A stretch of DNA of 34,568 nt, taken from an uncultured Bacteroidales bacterium. Lineage in GTDB: Bacteria; Bacteroidota; Bacteroidia; Bacteroidales; UBA932. The position numbers and the translations under genes are program-made. The notes under the pieces were generated by a model. That model did no database searches. It was given only the letters and a program-made list of their open reading frames with translations, and was not told where the DNA came from. Shown one piece after another: positions 10,794 through 19,540 of this stretch (positions within the stretch are counted from its first letter, which is position 1; each line of letters starts with the position of its first letter). The stretch lies in NCBI GenBank assembly GCA_945827785.1, contig CALZOR010000018.1, positions 1-34,568 on the forward strand. Direction: 5' to 3'.

Positions 10794-12842
10794 ATGGAGA
10801 AGATGAAATTCCCACGCAGGTTCAGGGTCTATGTCCCTCTGATCTGCCTTTTTGTCCTGCTGACATTTCTGATGCCGAGAAATCCGAAGTTCAATTTTGA
10901 CTACAAGAAGGGTTCTCCCTGGATGTACGAGACACTTGTAGCCCAGTTTGACTTTCCGATTCTCAAGACGGAGTCTGAGTTCTATTCAGAAAAAGAGGCT
11001 GTCGCATCGTCTGTCATACCATATTACAGGCTTGATTCCAAGGCGGAGTCAGTGTCGGAAGAGGTCCTGGCAGGTATTGACTTTGACTCTTTGGCATTTG
11101 TCAGGGCATCGGTTTCATCTGCGCTGGGGACAATATATTCCAAGGGACTCGTTTCAGATCTCAGTAATATCTCGACACTTTCGGACAACAGCATAATCTA
11201 TGTGCAGAAATCGCTGAGGGCGGAGAAGGTGCCATGCACGGAGATATTCACGACGGAAACTGCAGGCCAGAAGATAAGAGAATCCATTCTTTCGGAATAT
11301 CCCGCAGTCAATGCAGACTCTCTATATGAAGTCTTCGATCTGAATGCTGTCCTTGTCCCAAATCTTATATATGACAAGCAGACAACGGAGCTCGTCCATG
11401 AACAGAATACGGATTATGTGTCTCCGACCAAGGGTGTAGTCAGGGCTGGAAGCGTCATAGTTTCCCAGGGGGAAATCATCACGGCTGAAATCGAGCAGCT
11501 CCTGAATTCATACAAGGCTGAATATGACATTAGCATAGGCTACAACGGGCCTTTGGCCCTGCTCTGGACCGGGAATGCAATCCTGGCCTTTGCCCTTGTT
11601 ATTGTCCTCTTCCTCAGCATCCTGTACTGCAACGAGAAAATATTTGACCAGTACAACAAATATCTGTATCTGCTGATGATTTTCAGCATTTCTGCGATTG
11701 GCGCATCGCTCATTGCCATGCATAATCCGCAGATGTTCTACATGATTCCGTTCACCCTTGCCGCCCTTTTCCTGCTTGCTTTCTTCAAGAAGAGGGTGGT
11801 ATATACGGTCTATATCATTTCGCTGCTGCCGATATTGCTTTTTGCCCCGAATGGTGTGGAACTGTATGTGATTTATCTCGTTGCCGGAATCATCGGAATG
11901 CTTGTGTTCGGCTTCTTCAACAAGGGCTGGCTGCAGTTCGTTACTGCTCTGATTGTCTATATTGTCATGGTACTGGTCTGGCTGGCATTCAAGATGGCTT
12001 CCGGGGGACTCGAGGATTTCAATGATTACTACCAGATTCTATACATGGCACTCGGAGCCCTGATGACTGTTGCCGGCTATCCTCTGATTTATCTTTTCGA
12101 GAAGATATTCCGCCTTGTGTCCAATTCGAAGCTTGTGGAACTCAGCGATACGTCCAACCCTCTGCTCCGCCTGCTTGCAGACAAGGCTCCCGGTACCTTC
12201 CAGCATTCTCTTCAGGTGATGAATCTTGCAGATGCCGCTGCCCGTGCAATTGATGCCAATGTGCCTCTTGTCAGGGCTGGTGCCCTGTACCATGATATCG
12301 GAAAGATAGCCAATCCCCAGTGTTTCACCGAAAATGAGAATCCTCTGGTTAAGTACCATGCAAATCTTTCTGTAAAGGAGAGTGCCCAGGACATCATCCG
12401 TCATGTCTCTGATGGAATAGTCCTTGCCGATAAATATTCCCTTCCTGATGAACTGAAGGAATTCATACTTACCCATCATGGAACATCGTGCACCGGGTAT
12501 TTTTACACCAAATATGTCAATGAGGGCGGAAATCCTGACGATATCGCCGACTTCTGCTACAACGGCAAGCGTCCTTACACCAAGGAACAGGTAATCATGA
12601 TGATTTGTGATTCCGTGGAGGCGGCCTCCCGTTCGCTGAAGGACTATTCTGCCGAGAGCATTTCAGCTCTGGTTGACAGGATAATAAAGATCAAGGATGA
12701 TGAACATCAGTTCTCGGAGGCGGACATCACCGTCCGTGAAGTCAATATCATGAGAGCAGAGATAAAGTCCTATCTCCAGCAGATGTACCACTCAAGGATC
12801 GACTATCCGAAAAGAATGGCAGTGCCTAATCAAAGAGGCTGA
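10794..12842 (+). CDS. PgpH-like 7TM-HD family phosphohydrolase (putative c-di-AMP phosphodiesterase)
   Basis: N-terminal TM, extracellular region, multi-TM block (LLWTGNAILAFALVIVLFLSILY...), then HD domain HSLQVMNLADAAARAI...VRAGALYHDIGKIANPQCFTENE. ATG at 10794. Confidence 0.85.
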   Translation: MEKMKFPRRFRVYVPLICLFVLLTFLMPRNPKFNFDYKKGSPWMYETLVAQFDFPILKTESEFYSEKEAVASSVIPYYRLDSKAESVSEEVLAGIDFDSLAFVRASVSSALGTIYSKGLVSDLSNISTLSDNSIIYVQKSLRAEKVPCTEIFTTETAGQKIRESILSEYPAVNADSLYEVFDLNAVLVPNLIYDKQTTELVHEQNTDYVSPTKGVVRAGSVIVSQGEIITAEIEQLLNSYKAEYDISIGYNGPLALLWTGNAILAFALVIVLFLSILYCNEKIFDQYNKYLYLLMIFSISAIGASLIAMHNPQMFYMIPFTLAALFLLAFFKKRVVYTVYIISLLPILLFAPNGVELYVIYLVAGIIGMLVFGFFNKGWLQFVTALIVYIVMVLVWLAFKMASGGLEDFNDYYQILYMALGALMTVAGYPLIYLFEKIFRLVSNSKLVELSDTSNPLLRLLADKAPGTFQHSLQVMNLADAAARAIDANVPLVRAGALYHDIGKIANPQCFTENENPLVKYHANLSVKESAQDIIRHVSDGIVLADKYSLPDELKEFILTHHGTSCTGYFYTKYVNEGGNPDDIADFCYNGKRPYTKEQVIMMICDSVEAASRSLKDYSAESISALVDRIIKIKDDEHQFSEADITVREVNIMRAEIKSYLQQMYHSRIDYPKRMAVPNQRG

Positions 12843-12855
12843 TTCCGGTTTTGAT

Positions 12856-12945
12856 TTGTCCGCGAAATTTATTATTTTTGCGGGCTTATTTGACTGACCG
12901 TCAGGAGGCGGTCGTTTCTCTAAAATGAATTAATTTATATATATC
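12856..12945 (+). promoter_or_regulatory. tig promoter and leader with hairpin
   Basis: TTG-N19-TATTTTTG (Bacteroidota promoter architecture), then GACCG(TCAGGAGG)CGGTC hairpin at 12896-12913 and a two-codon ATG AAT TAA at 12925-12933 before the tig ATG at 12946. Confidence 0.5.
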
Positions 12946-14262
12946 ATGAAAATAGAACAGAACAGAATCGACGATCTCAATCTCGAACTTACTCTTTCAA
13001 TTACGAAAGAGGACTATGCAGACAAAAAAGTAGCAAAGCTCAAAGAGCACCGCAAACATGCTGAAATCAAGGGTTTCCGTAAGGGAATGGTCCCTATGTC
13101 CCTTGTCGAGAAGATGTATGGCCCGTCAGCACTTGTTGACGCTGTCAATGATGTGATATCTTCTTCACTTAACGATTTCATCAATGAGAACAAGCTCAGC
13201 ATCGTGGGCGAGCCTCTTCCGGCTGAGGACCAGCCTAAGACCGAGTGGGTTGACGGAAATGATTTCACTTTCAAATTCGACCTTGCCCAGACCCCTGAAA
13301 TCAATCTCGAACTTTCTAAGGATGACAAGATTGTCCTCTACAATATCGAGGTGTCAGACGAGGCTAAGAAGGAGATGAAGGAGAACCTTCTCAAGCAGTA
13401 CGGCTCACTTGAAGAGGGCGAGGCTGCAAAGGAAGATGATTTCATTATCGTTGATTTCGAGCAGGGCGAAACCAAGGTTGAGGGTGCTTATGTGGCACTC
13501 CGCAGCATCAGTGCTGCTGTCAAGCCATCATTCGTAGGCCTCAAAGCCGGAGACAGCATCGATGTGAATGTCAATGAGGCATTCGAGAACGAGACTGACC
13601 GCGCTTCAATGCTCAAGGTTAACAAGGAGGAACTTGCTACTCTTGACCCTATGTACAAGATGACTGTGAAGAATGTCAAGACATTCGTCAATGCTCCTGT
13701 AAATCAGGATACTTTCGACAAGGTATTCGGCGAGGGCGTTGTAAAGAGCGAGGAGGAGTTCGATGCCAAGGTGGCTGAGAGACTTGCTGCTGAATATACT
13801 CACGAGGCAGACTGGCGTTTCTCAAAGGATGCAAAGGATTACATCCTTGCAAAAGCCGGCCTTAACGTTCCTGAGAAATTCCTCAAGAGATGGATTTTCG
13901 TCATCAACGAGGGTAAGTTCACCATGGAGGATATTGAGAAGGACTGGGCTCTGTTCATCGTTGACTACAAGTGGCAGATGATCCGCTCATACCTCATGCA
14001 GAAATACGGCGTGAAGATTGAGGAGTCAGACATCCTTGCAAGCGCTAAGGGATTTGCCGCATACCAGTTCGCAATGTACGGAATGAACAATGTTCCTGAC
14101 GAGCAGCTTGAGGCATTCGCCAAGAACATCCTTGCTCAGGAAGACCAGAGCCGTCGTATCTACGACCAGGTTGAGAACGAGAAGACCATTGCAGCAGTAC
14201 GCGAAGTCGTAACACTTGAGAGCAAGAATATTTCAGTCGCTGATTTCCGCGAGCTTAAATAG
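12946..14262 (+). CDS. tig: Trigger factor
   Basis: Ribosome-binding N-domain signature KGFRKGMVPMSLVEKMYGPSALVDAVNDVI; followed directly by clpP and clpX. Confidence 0.93.
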   Translation: MKIEQNRIDDLNLELTLSITKEDYADKKVAKLKEHRKHAEIKGFRKGMVPMSLVEKMYGPSALVDAVNDVISSSLNDFINENKLSIVGEPLPAEDQPKTEWVDGNDFTFKFDLAQTPEINLELSKDDKIVLYNIEVSDEAKKEMKENLLKQYGSLEEGEAAKEDDFIIVDFEQGETKVEGAYVALRSISAAVKPSFVGLKAGDSIDVNVNEAFENETDRASMLKVNKEELATLDPMYKMTVKNVKTFVNAPVNQDTFDKVFGEGVVKSEEEFDAKVAERLAAEYTHEADWRFSKDAKDYILAKAGLNVPEKFLKRWIFVINEGKFTMEDIEKDWALFIVDYKWQMIRSYLMQKYGVKIEESDILASAKGFAAYQFAMYGMNNVPDEQLEAFAKNILAQEDQSRRIYDQVENEKTIAAVREVVTLESKNISVADFRELK

Positions 14263-14270
14263 TCTCACAA

Positions 14271-14936
14271 ATGACTGATTTTGAGAAATTTGCATCCGGT
14301 CACGGTTTGTCTTCGACAACCGTGTACCGGTATTCGTCTTTTTTGAACGGCTACATCAATCCAAGCATCCTTGAAGAGAGAAAACTCAATGTTGCCGCCA
14401 TGGATGTGTTCAGCCGTCTGATGATGGACAGGATAATCTTCCTCGGTGTGGCTATAGACGATGATGTTGCCAACATTATTCAGGCCCAGCTTCTTTACCT
14501 GGCATCGAATGACAGCACGGCTGACATCTCACTCTATCTCAACACTCCAGGGGGACAGGTTACTTCCGGTCTTGGCATATATGACACCATGCAGCTCATC
14601 GAGCCTGATGTTGCAACCATCTGCACAGGGCTTGCAGCTTCAATGGGATCGGTACTCCTTTGCGCCGGAGCTCCCGGAAAGAGGGCGGCGCTTCCTCATT
14701 CAAGGGTGATGATTCACCAGCCTCTCGGCGGAGCACGTGGACAGGCAAGTGACATCATGATTGCAGCGAGAGAGATTGAAAAGACTCGTAAGGAACTCTA
14801 TGACATCATTTCCGAGCATTCAGGTCAGCCTTATGACAAGATTTGCGCTGATGCAGAACGTGATTTCTGGATGACATCCCAGGAGGCTCTGGAATACGGA
14901 ATGATAGACGAGATTCTCAAGAGAAAAAAGGACTGA
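14271..14936 (+). CDS. clpP: ATP-dependent Clp protease proteolytic subunit
   Basis: YLNTPGGQVTSGLGIYDTM, CTGLAASMGSVLL (Ser), RVMIHQPLGG (His), ERDFWMTSQEALEYGMID (Asp). Confidence 0.97.
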   Translation: MTDFEKFASGHGLSSTTVYRYSSFLNGYINPSILEERKLNVAAMDVFSRLMMDRIIFLGVAIDDDVANIIQAQLLYLASNDSTADISLYLNTPGGQVTSGLGIYDTMQLIEPDVATICTGLAASMGSVLLCAGAPGKRAALPHSRVMIHQPLGGARGQASDIMIAAREIEKTRKELYDIISEHSGQPYDKICADAERDFWMTSQEALEYGMIDEILKRKKD

Positions 14937-14943
14937 GTGAATA

Positions 14944-16152
14944 ATGGCAAAAAGAAATAAATCACAAAGATATTGTATGTTCTGCGGCAGGAGTGAGAAT
15001 GAAGTCCCACTCCTGCTTCAGGGTTTGGATGCATGCATCTGTTCCGACTGCGTCAAACTTGCCGGAGACTACCTCAAAGAGGCGGAAGACCAAGGTGCAA
15101 AACCTTCTCCTGGCAAGATTGAGAAACTGATGAAACCCAAGGAAATCCACCAGTTCCTCGATCAGTATGTAATCGGGCAGGATAGGGCAAAGAAAATCCT
15201 GTCCGTATCGGTGTACAACCACTACAAGAGAATCAACAACAACCTCGTGGAGACCAATGAGGTTGAACTTGAAAAGTCAAACATTCTGATGGTCGGACCT
15301 ACCGGTACCGGAAAGACATTGATGGCCAAGACTATAGCCAAGATTCTCGATGTCCCGTTCACCATAGTTGATGCGACCGTTCTCACTGAGGCCGGTTATG
15401 TCGGCGAGGATGTAGAGAGCATTCTCACCCGACTTCTTCAGGAGGCGGACTATGATGTGGCAAGGGCAGAGAGGGGAATAGTGTTCATAGACGAGATTGA
15501 CAAGATTGCCCGCAAGAGCGATAATCCTTCGATTACAAGGGACGTGTCCGGAGAAGGTGTCCAGCAGGCTATGCTGAAGCTTCTCGAAGGCAATGTGGTC
15601 AATGTCCCACCTAAGGGCGGGCGCAAGCATCCCGAGCAGGAATTCATCAATGTCAACACGCAGAACATCCTCTTCATCTGCGGCGGTGCTTTTGAAGGCA
15701 TCGAGCGCCGTATTGCCCAGCGTCTGAATACTCAGGTCATCGGTTACGGATCTTCTCAGAAAAAACAGGTTGACAAGAACAATCTCCTGCAATATGTCGA
15801 GGCCCAGGACCTGCGTTCTTATGGACTCATTCCTGAAATCATAGGACGTCTGCCGGTGGTAACTTACCTTGACAATCTTGACAGGGAAGCTCTCAAACGC
15901 ATCCTTACCGAGCCGAAAAACGCAATCATGAGACAGTATGAGAAGATGTTCGAGATTGATGGTATCCGTCTTGTTGTGGAGCCGGAAGTTCTTGACATAA
16001 TTGTCGATACTGCAATCGAGAACAAATTGGGAGCCAGGGGATTGCGTGCAATTTGCGAGAAAATCATGACGGATGCGATGTATGATGCGCCTTCTTCTGG
16101 AAAGAAGACTTTCAAACTCACGGCTGAATACGCTTCCGCCAAACTCAAATAA
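14944..16152 (+). CDS. clpX: ATP-dependent Clp protease ATP-binding subunit ClpX
   Basis: Zinc-binding [10 protein letters not shown]...CICSDCV, Walker [11 protein letters not shown], Walker [23 protein letters not shown]. Confidence 0.97.
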   Translation: MAKRNKSQRYCMFCGRSENEVPLLLQGLDACICSDCVKLAGDYLKEAEDQGAKPSPGKIEKLMKPKEIHQFLDQYVIGQDRAKKILSVSVYNHYKRINNNLVETNEVELEKSNILMVGPTGTGKTLMAKTIAKILDVPFTIVDATVLTEAGYVGEDVESILTRLLQEADYDVARAERGIVFIDEIDKIARKSDNPSITRDVSGEGVQQAMLKLLEGNVVNVPPKGGRKHPEQEFINVNTQNILFICGGAFEGIERRIAQRLNTQVIGYGSSQKKQVDKNNLLQYVEAQDLRSYGLIPEIIGRLPVVTYLDNLDREALKRILTEPKNAIMRQYEKMFEIDGIRLVVEPEVLDIIVDTAIENKLGARGLRAICEKIMTDAMYDAPSSGKKTFKLTAEYASAKLK

Positions 16153-16158
16153 ACCAGT

Positions 16159-17505
16159 ATGAAACAATACATCCAGACCAACAAAGAAAGGTTCTTTGAA
16201 GAACTGTTCTCACTCCTGAGAATACCTTCAGTGAGTTCAAAAGAAGAAAACAGACCTGACATGAAGCGATGTGCAGACAGGCTTGTTGAACTGCTTCTCG
16301 AGGCAGGTGCCGACCAGGCCCGTGTCTGCCCGACTGCAGGTCATCCGGTTGTGTTCGGAAGCAAGCTTGTGGATCCGGCTCTGCCTACGGTCCTTGTCTA
16401 TGGCCATTATGATGTCCAGCCAGCAGAACCTCTGGAGCTTTGGAAATCAGACCCTTTCGAGCCTGAAATCCGTGATGGAGCCATATATGCCCGCGGAGCC
16501 AACGATGACAAGGGACAGCTGTTCATGCACATCAAGGCTTTCGAGTTCCTTGTGAGAGAAGGGAAGCTCAGACATAATGTCAAGTTCATCTTTGAAGGTG
16601 AGGAAGAAATAGGCAGTCCTTCGCTTGCCCAGTGGGCAAAGGACAATAAGGAGATGCTTTCTGCAGATATCATCCTGGTCTCTGATACCACGATGATTTC
16701 AGAGGAGGTTCCTTCAATCAACTGCGGCATGCGCGGCCTTTCCTATGTCGAGGTCAAGGTTACAGGACCGGACAAGGACCTGCATTCTGGCCATTACGGC
16801 GGAGCCGTGGCCAATCCGATCAATGTCCTTTGCGACATGATTTCATCGCTTATCGACAAGGACGGGAAAATTACGGTCAAAGGCTTTTACGACGATGTAG
16901 TTGAACTTTCCGCTGAAGACAGGGCAAAGCTTGCACGTGCGCCTTTCAATCTTGAAGAATACAAGAAGTTCCTGGATATCAAGGAGGTAAAGGGCGAGAG
17001 CGGATATACCACAATGGAGCGCACCGGCATAAGACCATGCCTGGATGTGAATGGAATCTGGGGCGGATACACGGGCGAGGGCTCGAAGACTGTCCTGCCT
17101 TCGGAAGCTCATGCGAAGATTTCAATGAGACTTGTTCCAAATCAGGACAGCAAGACCATCACACGTCTTTTCGAGGAGCATTTCAAGTCGATTGCTCCGG
17201 ATTATGTAAAGGTTGAGGTGACTCCTCACCATGGTGGAGACGGATTCCTGATTCCGATTTCTTCTCCTGCCTACCAGGCCGCTTCCAGGGCAATGACCGA
17301 GGTGTATGGGGTGGAGCCTGTTCCTTCACGCGGAGGCGGAAGCATTCCGATTCTCGCTGACCTTCAGCGTATTCTGGGCATTGATCCGCTCCTTATGGGA
17401 TTCGGTCTCGAAAGGGATACCATCCATTCACCAAATGAAAGCTACCTGCTCAAACAGCTTTTCTGCGGAATGGAAGCCATCGCCCTCTTCTATAGATATT
17501 ATTAG
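16159..17505 (+). CDS. M20 family metallopeptidase (dipeptidase)
   Basis: VYGHYDVQPAEPLELW, ARGANDDKGQL, FEGEEEIGSPSL, HSGHYGGAVANP. Confidence 0.92.
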   Translation: MKQYIQTNKERFFEELFSLLRIPSVSSKEENRPDMKRCADRLVELLLEAGADQARVCPTAGHPVVFGSKLVDPALPTVLVYGHYDVQPAEPLELWKSDPFEPEIRDGAIYARGANDDKGQLFMHIKAFEFLVREGKLRHNVKFIFEGEEEIGSPSLAQWAKDNKEMLSADIILVSDTTMISEEVPSINCGMRGLSYVEVKVTGPDKDLHSGHYGGAVANPINVLCDMISSLIDKDGKITVKGFYDDVVELSAEDRAKLARAPFNLEEYKKFLDIKEVKGESGYTTMERTGIRPCLDVNGIWGGYTGEGSKTVLPSEAHAKISMRLVPNQDSKTITRLFEEHFKSIAPDYVKVEVTPHHGGDGFLIPISSPAYQAASRAMTEVYGVEPVPSRGGGSIPILADLQRILGIDPLLMGFGLERDTIHSPNESYLLKQLFCGMEAIALFYRYY

Positions 17506-17535
17506 GTATTTTCTTTCGATACACGTTATCCTTTC

Positions 17536-17553
17536 AGCGAAGTCGAGAAATCT
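17536..17553 (-). repeat. Half-copy related to the REP-like element at 8129
   Basis: Reverse strand reads AGATTTCTCGACTTCGCT, sharing the AGATTTCTC...TTCGCT core with 8129-8150; lies between M20 and pyrF. Confidence 0.35.
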
Positions 17554-17566
17554 AAAACACAATACA

Positions 17567-18415
17567 ATGAATAGAGAACAACTATTTGCACAGATAAAAG
17601 CAAAAAAGAGCATGCTCTGCGTCGGCCTGGACGTTGATTTCGACAAGATGCCGGAACATGTCAAGGCCCTTGCAAAAGGAGGCGAGGTTGCAATCGGAGG
17701 AGAACTTTTCAAGGGACGCGCCCGTTCCATCCTTGCATTCAACAAGGCTATCATCGACGCCACAGCACCACATTGCGTGGCCTACAAACCGAACCTTGCC
17801 TTCTATGAGTGCTATGGTATCGAGGGAATGAAGGCCCTGGACGCAACCGTGGATTACATCCGAAACAATTATCCGGAAATTTTCCTCATTGCAGATGCAA
17901 AGAGGGGAGACATCGGAAACACAGCGAGAATGTATGCCAAAGCTTTCTTTGAAGAAATGGATTTCGATGCTGTGACTCTGGCTCCTTATATGGGAAAGGA
18001 CAGCGTGGAACCCTTCCTCGCTTATAAAGATAAATGGGCGATAGTCCTTGCCTTGACATCCAACCAGTCGGCCGTTCAGTTTCAGACTGCTCAGCGCGAC
18101 GGCAAGCCTCTGTACCAGGCAGTTATGGAGGATATGATGAGCATTTCCACTCCAGACAACATGATGTTCGTAGTCGGGGCAACCAAGGCTGACAAATTGG
18201 AAGAAATCCGCAGCTTCTGTCCGGATAACTTCTTCCTTGTTCCCGGCGTCGGAGCCCAGGGAGGTTCTGCCGAAGAAGTGATTGCACATGGCGCAAATGA
18301 CCACGGAGGACTGCTCATAAACTCCTCAAGGGGAATCCTGTTTGCCGGCAGCGGCGAGGATTATGCAAAAAAAGCAGCTGAGGCTGCTGCTTCAACTGCT
18401 GCATATCTTCTGTAG
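17567..18415 (+). CDS. pyrF: Orotidine 5'-phosphate decarboxylase
   Basis: SMLCVGLDVDFDKMP, FNKAIIDAT, IADAKRGDIGNTA, VPGVGAQGGS. The track ORF from 17306 is an out-of-frame extension; real ATG is 17567. Confidence 0.93.
   Translation: MNREQLFAQIKAKKSMLCVGLDVDFDKMPEHVKALAKGGEVAIGGELFKGRARSILAFNKAIIDATAPHCVAYKPNLAFYECYGIEGMKALDATVDYIRNNYPEIFLIADAKRGDIGNTARMYAKAFFEEMDFDAVTLAPYMGKDSVEPFLAYKDKWAIVLALTSNQSAVQFQTAQRDGKPLYQAVMEDMMSISTPDNMMFVVGATKADKLEEIRSFCPDNFFLVPGVGAQGGSAEEVIAHGANDHGGLLINSSRGILFAGSGEDYAKKAAEAAASTAAYLL
18367..18391 (-). terminator. Putative araC terminator embedded in the 3' end of pyrF
   Basis: Minus strand: AGCAGC-AGCCTCA-GCTGCT followed by a T7 run (6-bp perfect stem plus U-tract). 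Confidence 0.5.
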
Positions 18416-18438
18416 CCAGTCTTTTGAAATACATTTAC

Positions 18439-19290
18439 TCAGGCATGGCCGCCACCAATTTTAAACTGGCTTGGGGTCATGCCTGTTTGTGTTTTGAAGA
18501 ATTTTGAAAAATGGGACGGGGTCGCAAAATTCAGGTCATAGGATATATCCTGAAGTTTATACTTGTTTTCAATGAGCATTCTTTTGGCCGCCATTAGCGT
18601 AAACTGGTCAATCCATTGTGACGCAGTCTTTCCGGTGTTTTCATACAGGATTTGAGAAAGTCTCTTCGGGTTGACTCCGATTTCCCTTGCATAGAATTTC
18701 ACATTCTCCCTGTCTTTGAAATGTTTCTTCAACTGTGCGAAAAATTTCTGTGGTATTTCTCCCTGATGGGTATGTGTTTTTATTCTCTTCTCCGTTACAT
18801 TCAGCAAACGGATACATTCAAGAAACATGATCTTCATATATCCCCTGATGATTCCCGATATATAGCCACTGGCAGGCTCTTTAGAAGTCTTATACTCTTG
18901 CAGGAGTTTATCAATATAATTGAGTATCACATAGCACATATTCTTCTCCTGCTTGCTCAGATACAGATGTGGAACGCCCATGAGCAGAATCTCGAACTCC
19001 GGCCTGGCAATAAATTCATCCAGAAGTTCAAAATGTTCCTCTCCGATTCGGAGAACATCAATGTGATAGTTGTCAGAATAATTCAGCGGATAGAAAGGCA
19101 TTCCCGGAGGGACGATGAGCACTTCATTTTGTCTGACCTCTATTTCGTTGATGTGAAACCTGTACTTTCCTGAACCTGAATGGCACAGGATTACCAGAAG
19201 CGAATCACAGCAGAACAGTTTTCCGTCGTATTTCGTCACCTTGATTTTCTCGTTTATGGAGGTGTAATTCTTGTATATGGAAATATCCAT
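18439..19290 (-). CDS. AraC family transcriptional regulator (cupin-like N-terminus, C-terminal double HTH)
   Basis: C-terminal KFYAREIGVNPKRLSQILYENTGKTASQWIDQFTLMAAKRMLIENKYKLQDISYDLNFATPSHFSKFFKTQTGMTPSQFK. Confidence 0.93.
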   Translation of the reverse strand: MDISIYKNYTSINEKIKVTKYDGKLFCCDSLLVILCHSGSGKYRFHINEIEVRQNEVLIVPPGMPFYPLNYSDNYHIDVLRIGEEHFELLDEFIARPEFEILLMGVPHLYLSKQEKNMCYVILNYIDKLLQEYKTSKEPASGYISGIIRGYMKIMFLECIRLLNVTEKRIKTHTHQGEIPQKFFAQLKKHFKDRENVKFYAREIGVNPKRLSQILYENTGKTASQWIDQFTLMAAKRMLIENKYKLQDISYDLNFATPSHFSKFFKTQTGMTPSQFKIGGGHA

Positions 19291-19303
19291 AAGTTTTTTT
19301 TGT

Positions 19304-19361
19304 CAAATTTAGAAAAAATTAAATAATTATGACAAATGTGGCAGAAAATAGGACAAATGTG
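19304..19361. promoter_or_regulatory. araC promoter with two 10-bp direct repeats
   Basis: -7 box CAAATTTA at 19304-19311 (TAAATTTG on minus); GACAAATGTG at 19331-19340 and again at 19352-19361, 21 bp apart; the first overlaps the expected -33 region. Confidence 0.5.
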
Positions 19362-19386
19362 ATAAATGGGGGGGGGTAAATAGACG

Positions 19387-19490
19387 TATATTTGTAGTAG
19401 TTCTTGTGAAAGAACATTCTTTAACACACACAATTCAATTCTAATTTTTCTTTTGGCGGGGCTTTCCGGTCCCGCTTCTTTTGTGTTTTC
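19387..19490 (+). ncRNA. Candidate small noncoding RNA (promoter to intrinsic terminator, approx. 85-90 nt transcript)
   Basis: TATATTTG box at 19387-19394; GTTCTT-GTGA-AAGAAC hairpin at 19400-19415; no ATG ORF; terminal hairpin GCGGG(GCTTTCCGGT)CCCGC at 19456-19475 followed by TTCTTTTGTGTTTT. Confidence 0.45.
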
Positions 19491-19540
19491 CAGTCCGAAA
19501 TCCCCGGGCCCTGAGTCTGTCAGCCGGGTAGGCCGGATTA

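Noticed and set aside
15277-16167. 296-aa minus-strand ORF antisense to clpX
   Set aside because: Overlaps an unambiguous clpX; no recognisable motifs; long antisense ORFs are expected from codon bias.
17306-17566. N-terminal 87-aa extension of the pyrF ORF
   Set aside because: Overlaps the M20 gene out of frame; homology begins at MNREQLF (17567).
17582-18304. 240-aa minus-strand ORF antisense to pyrF
   Set aside because: Fully inside pyrF coding sequence, no domain-like pattern.
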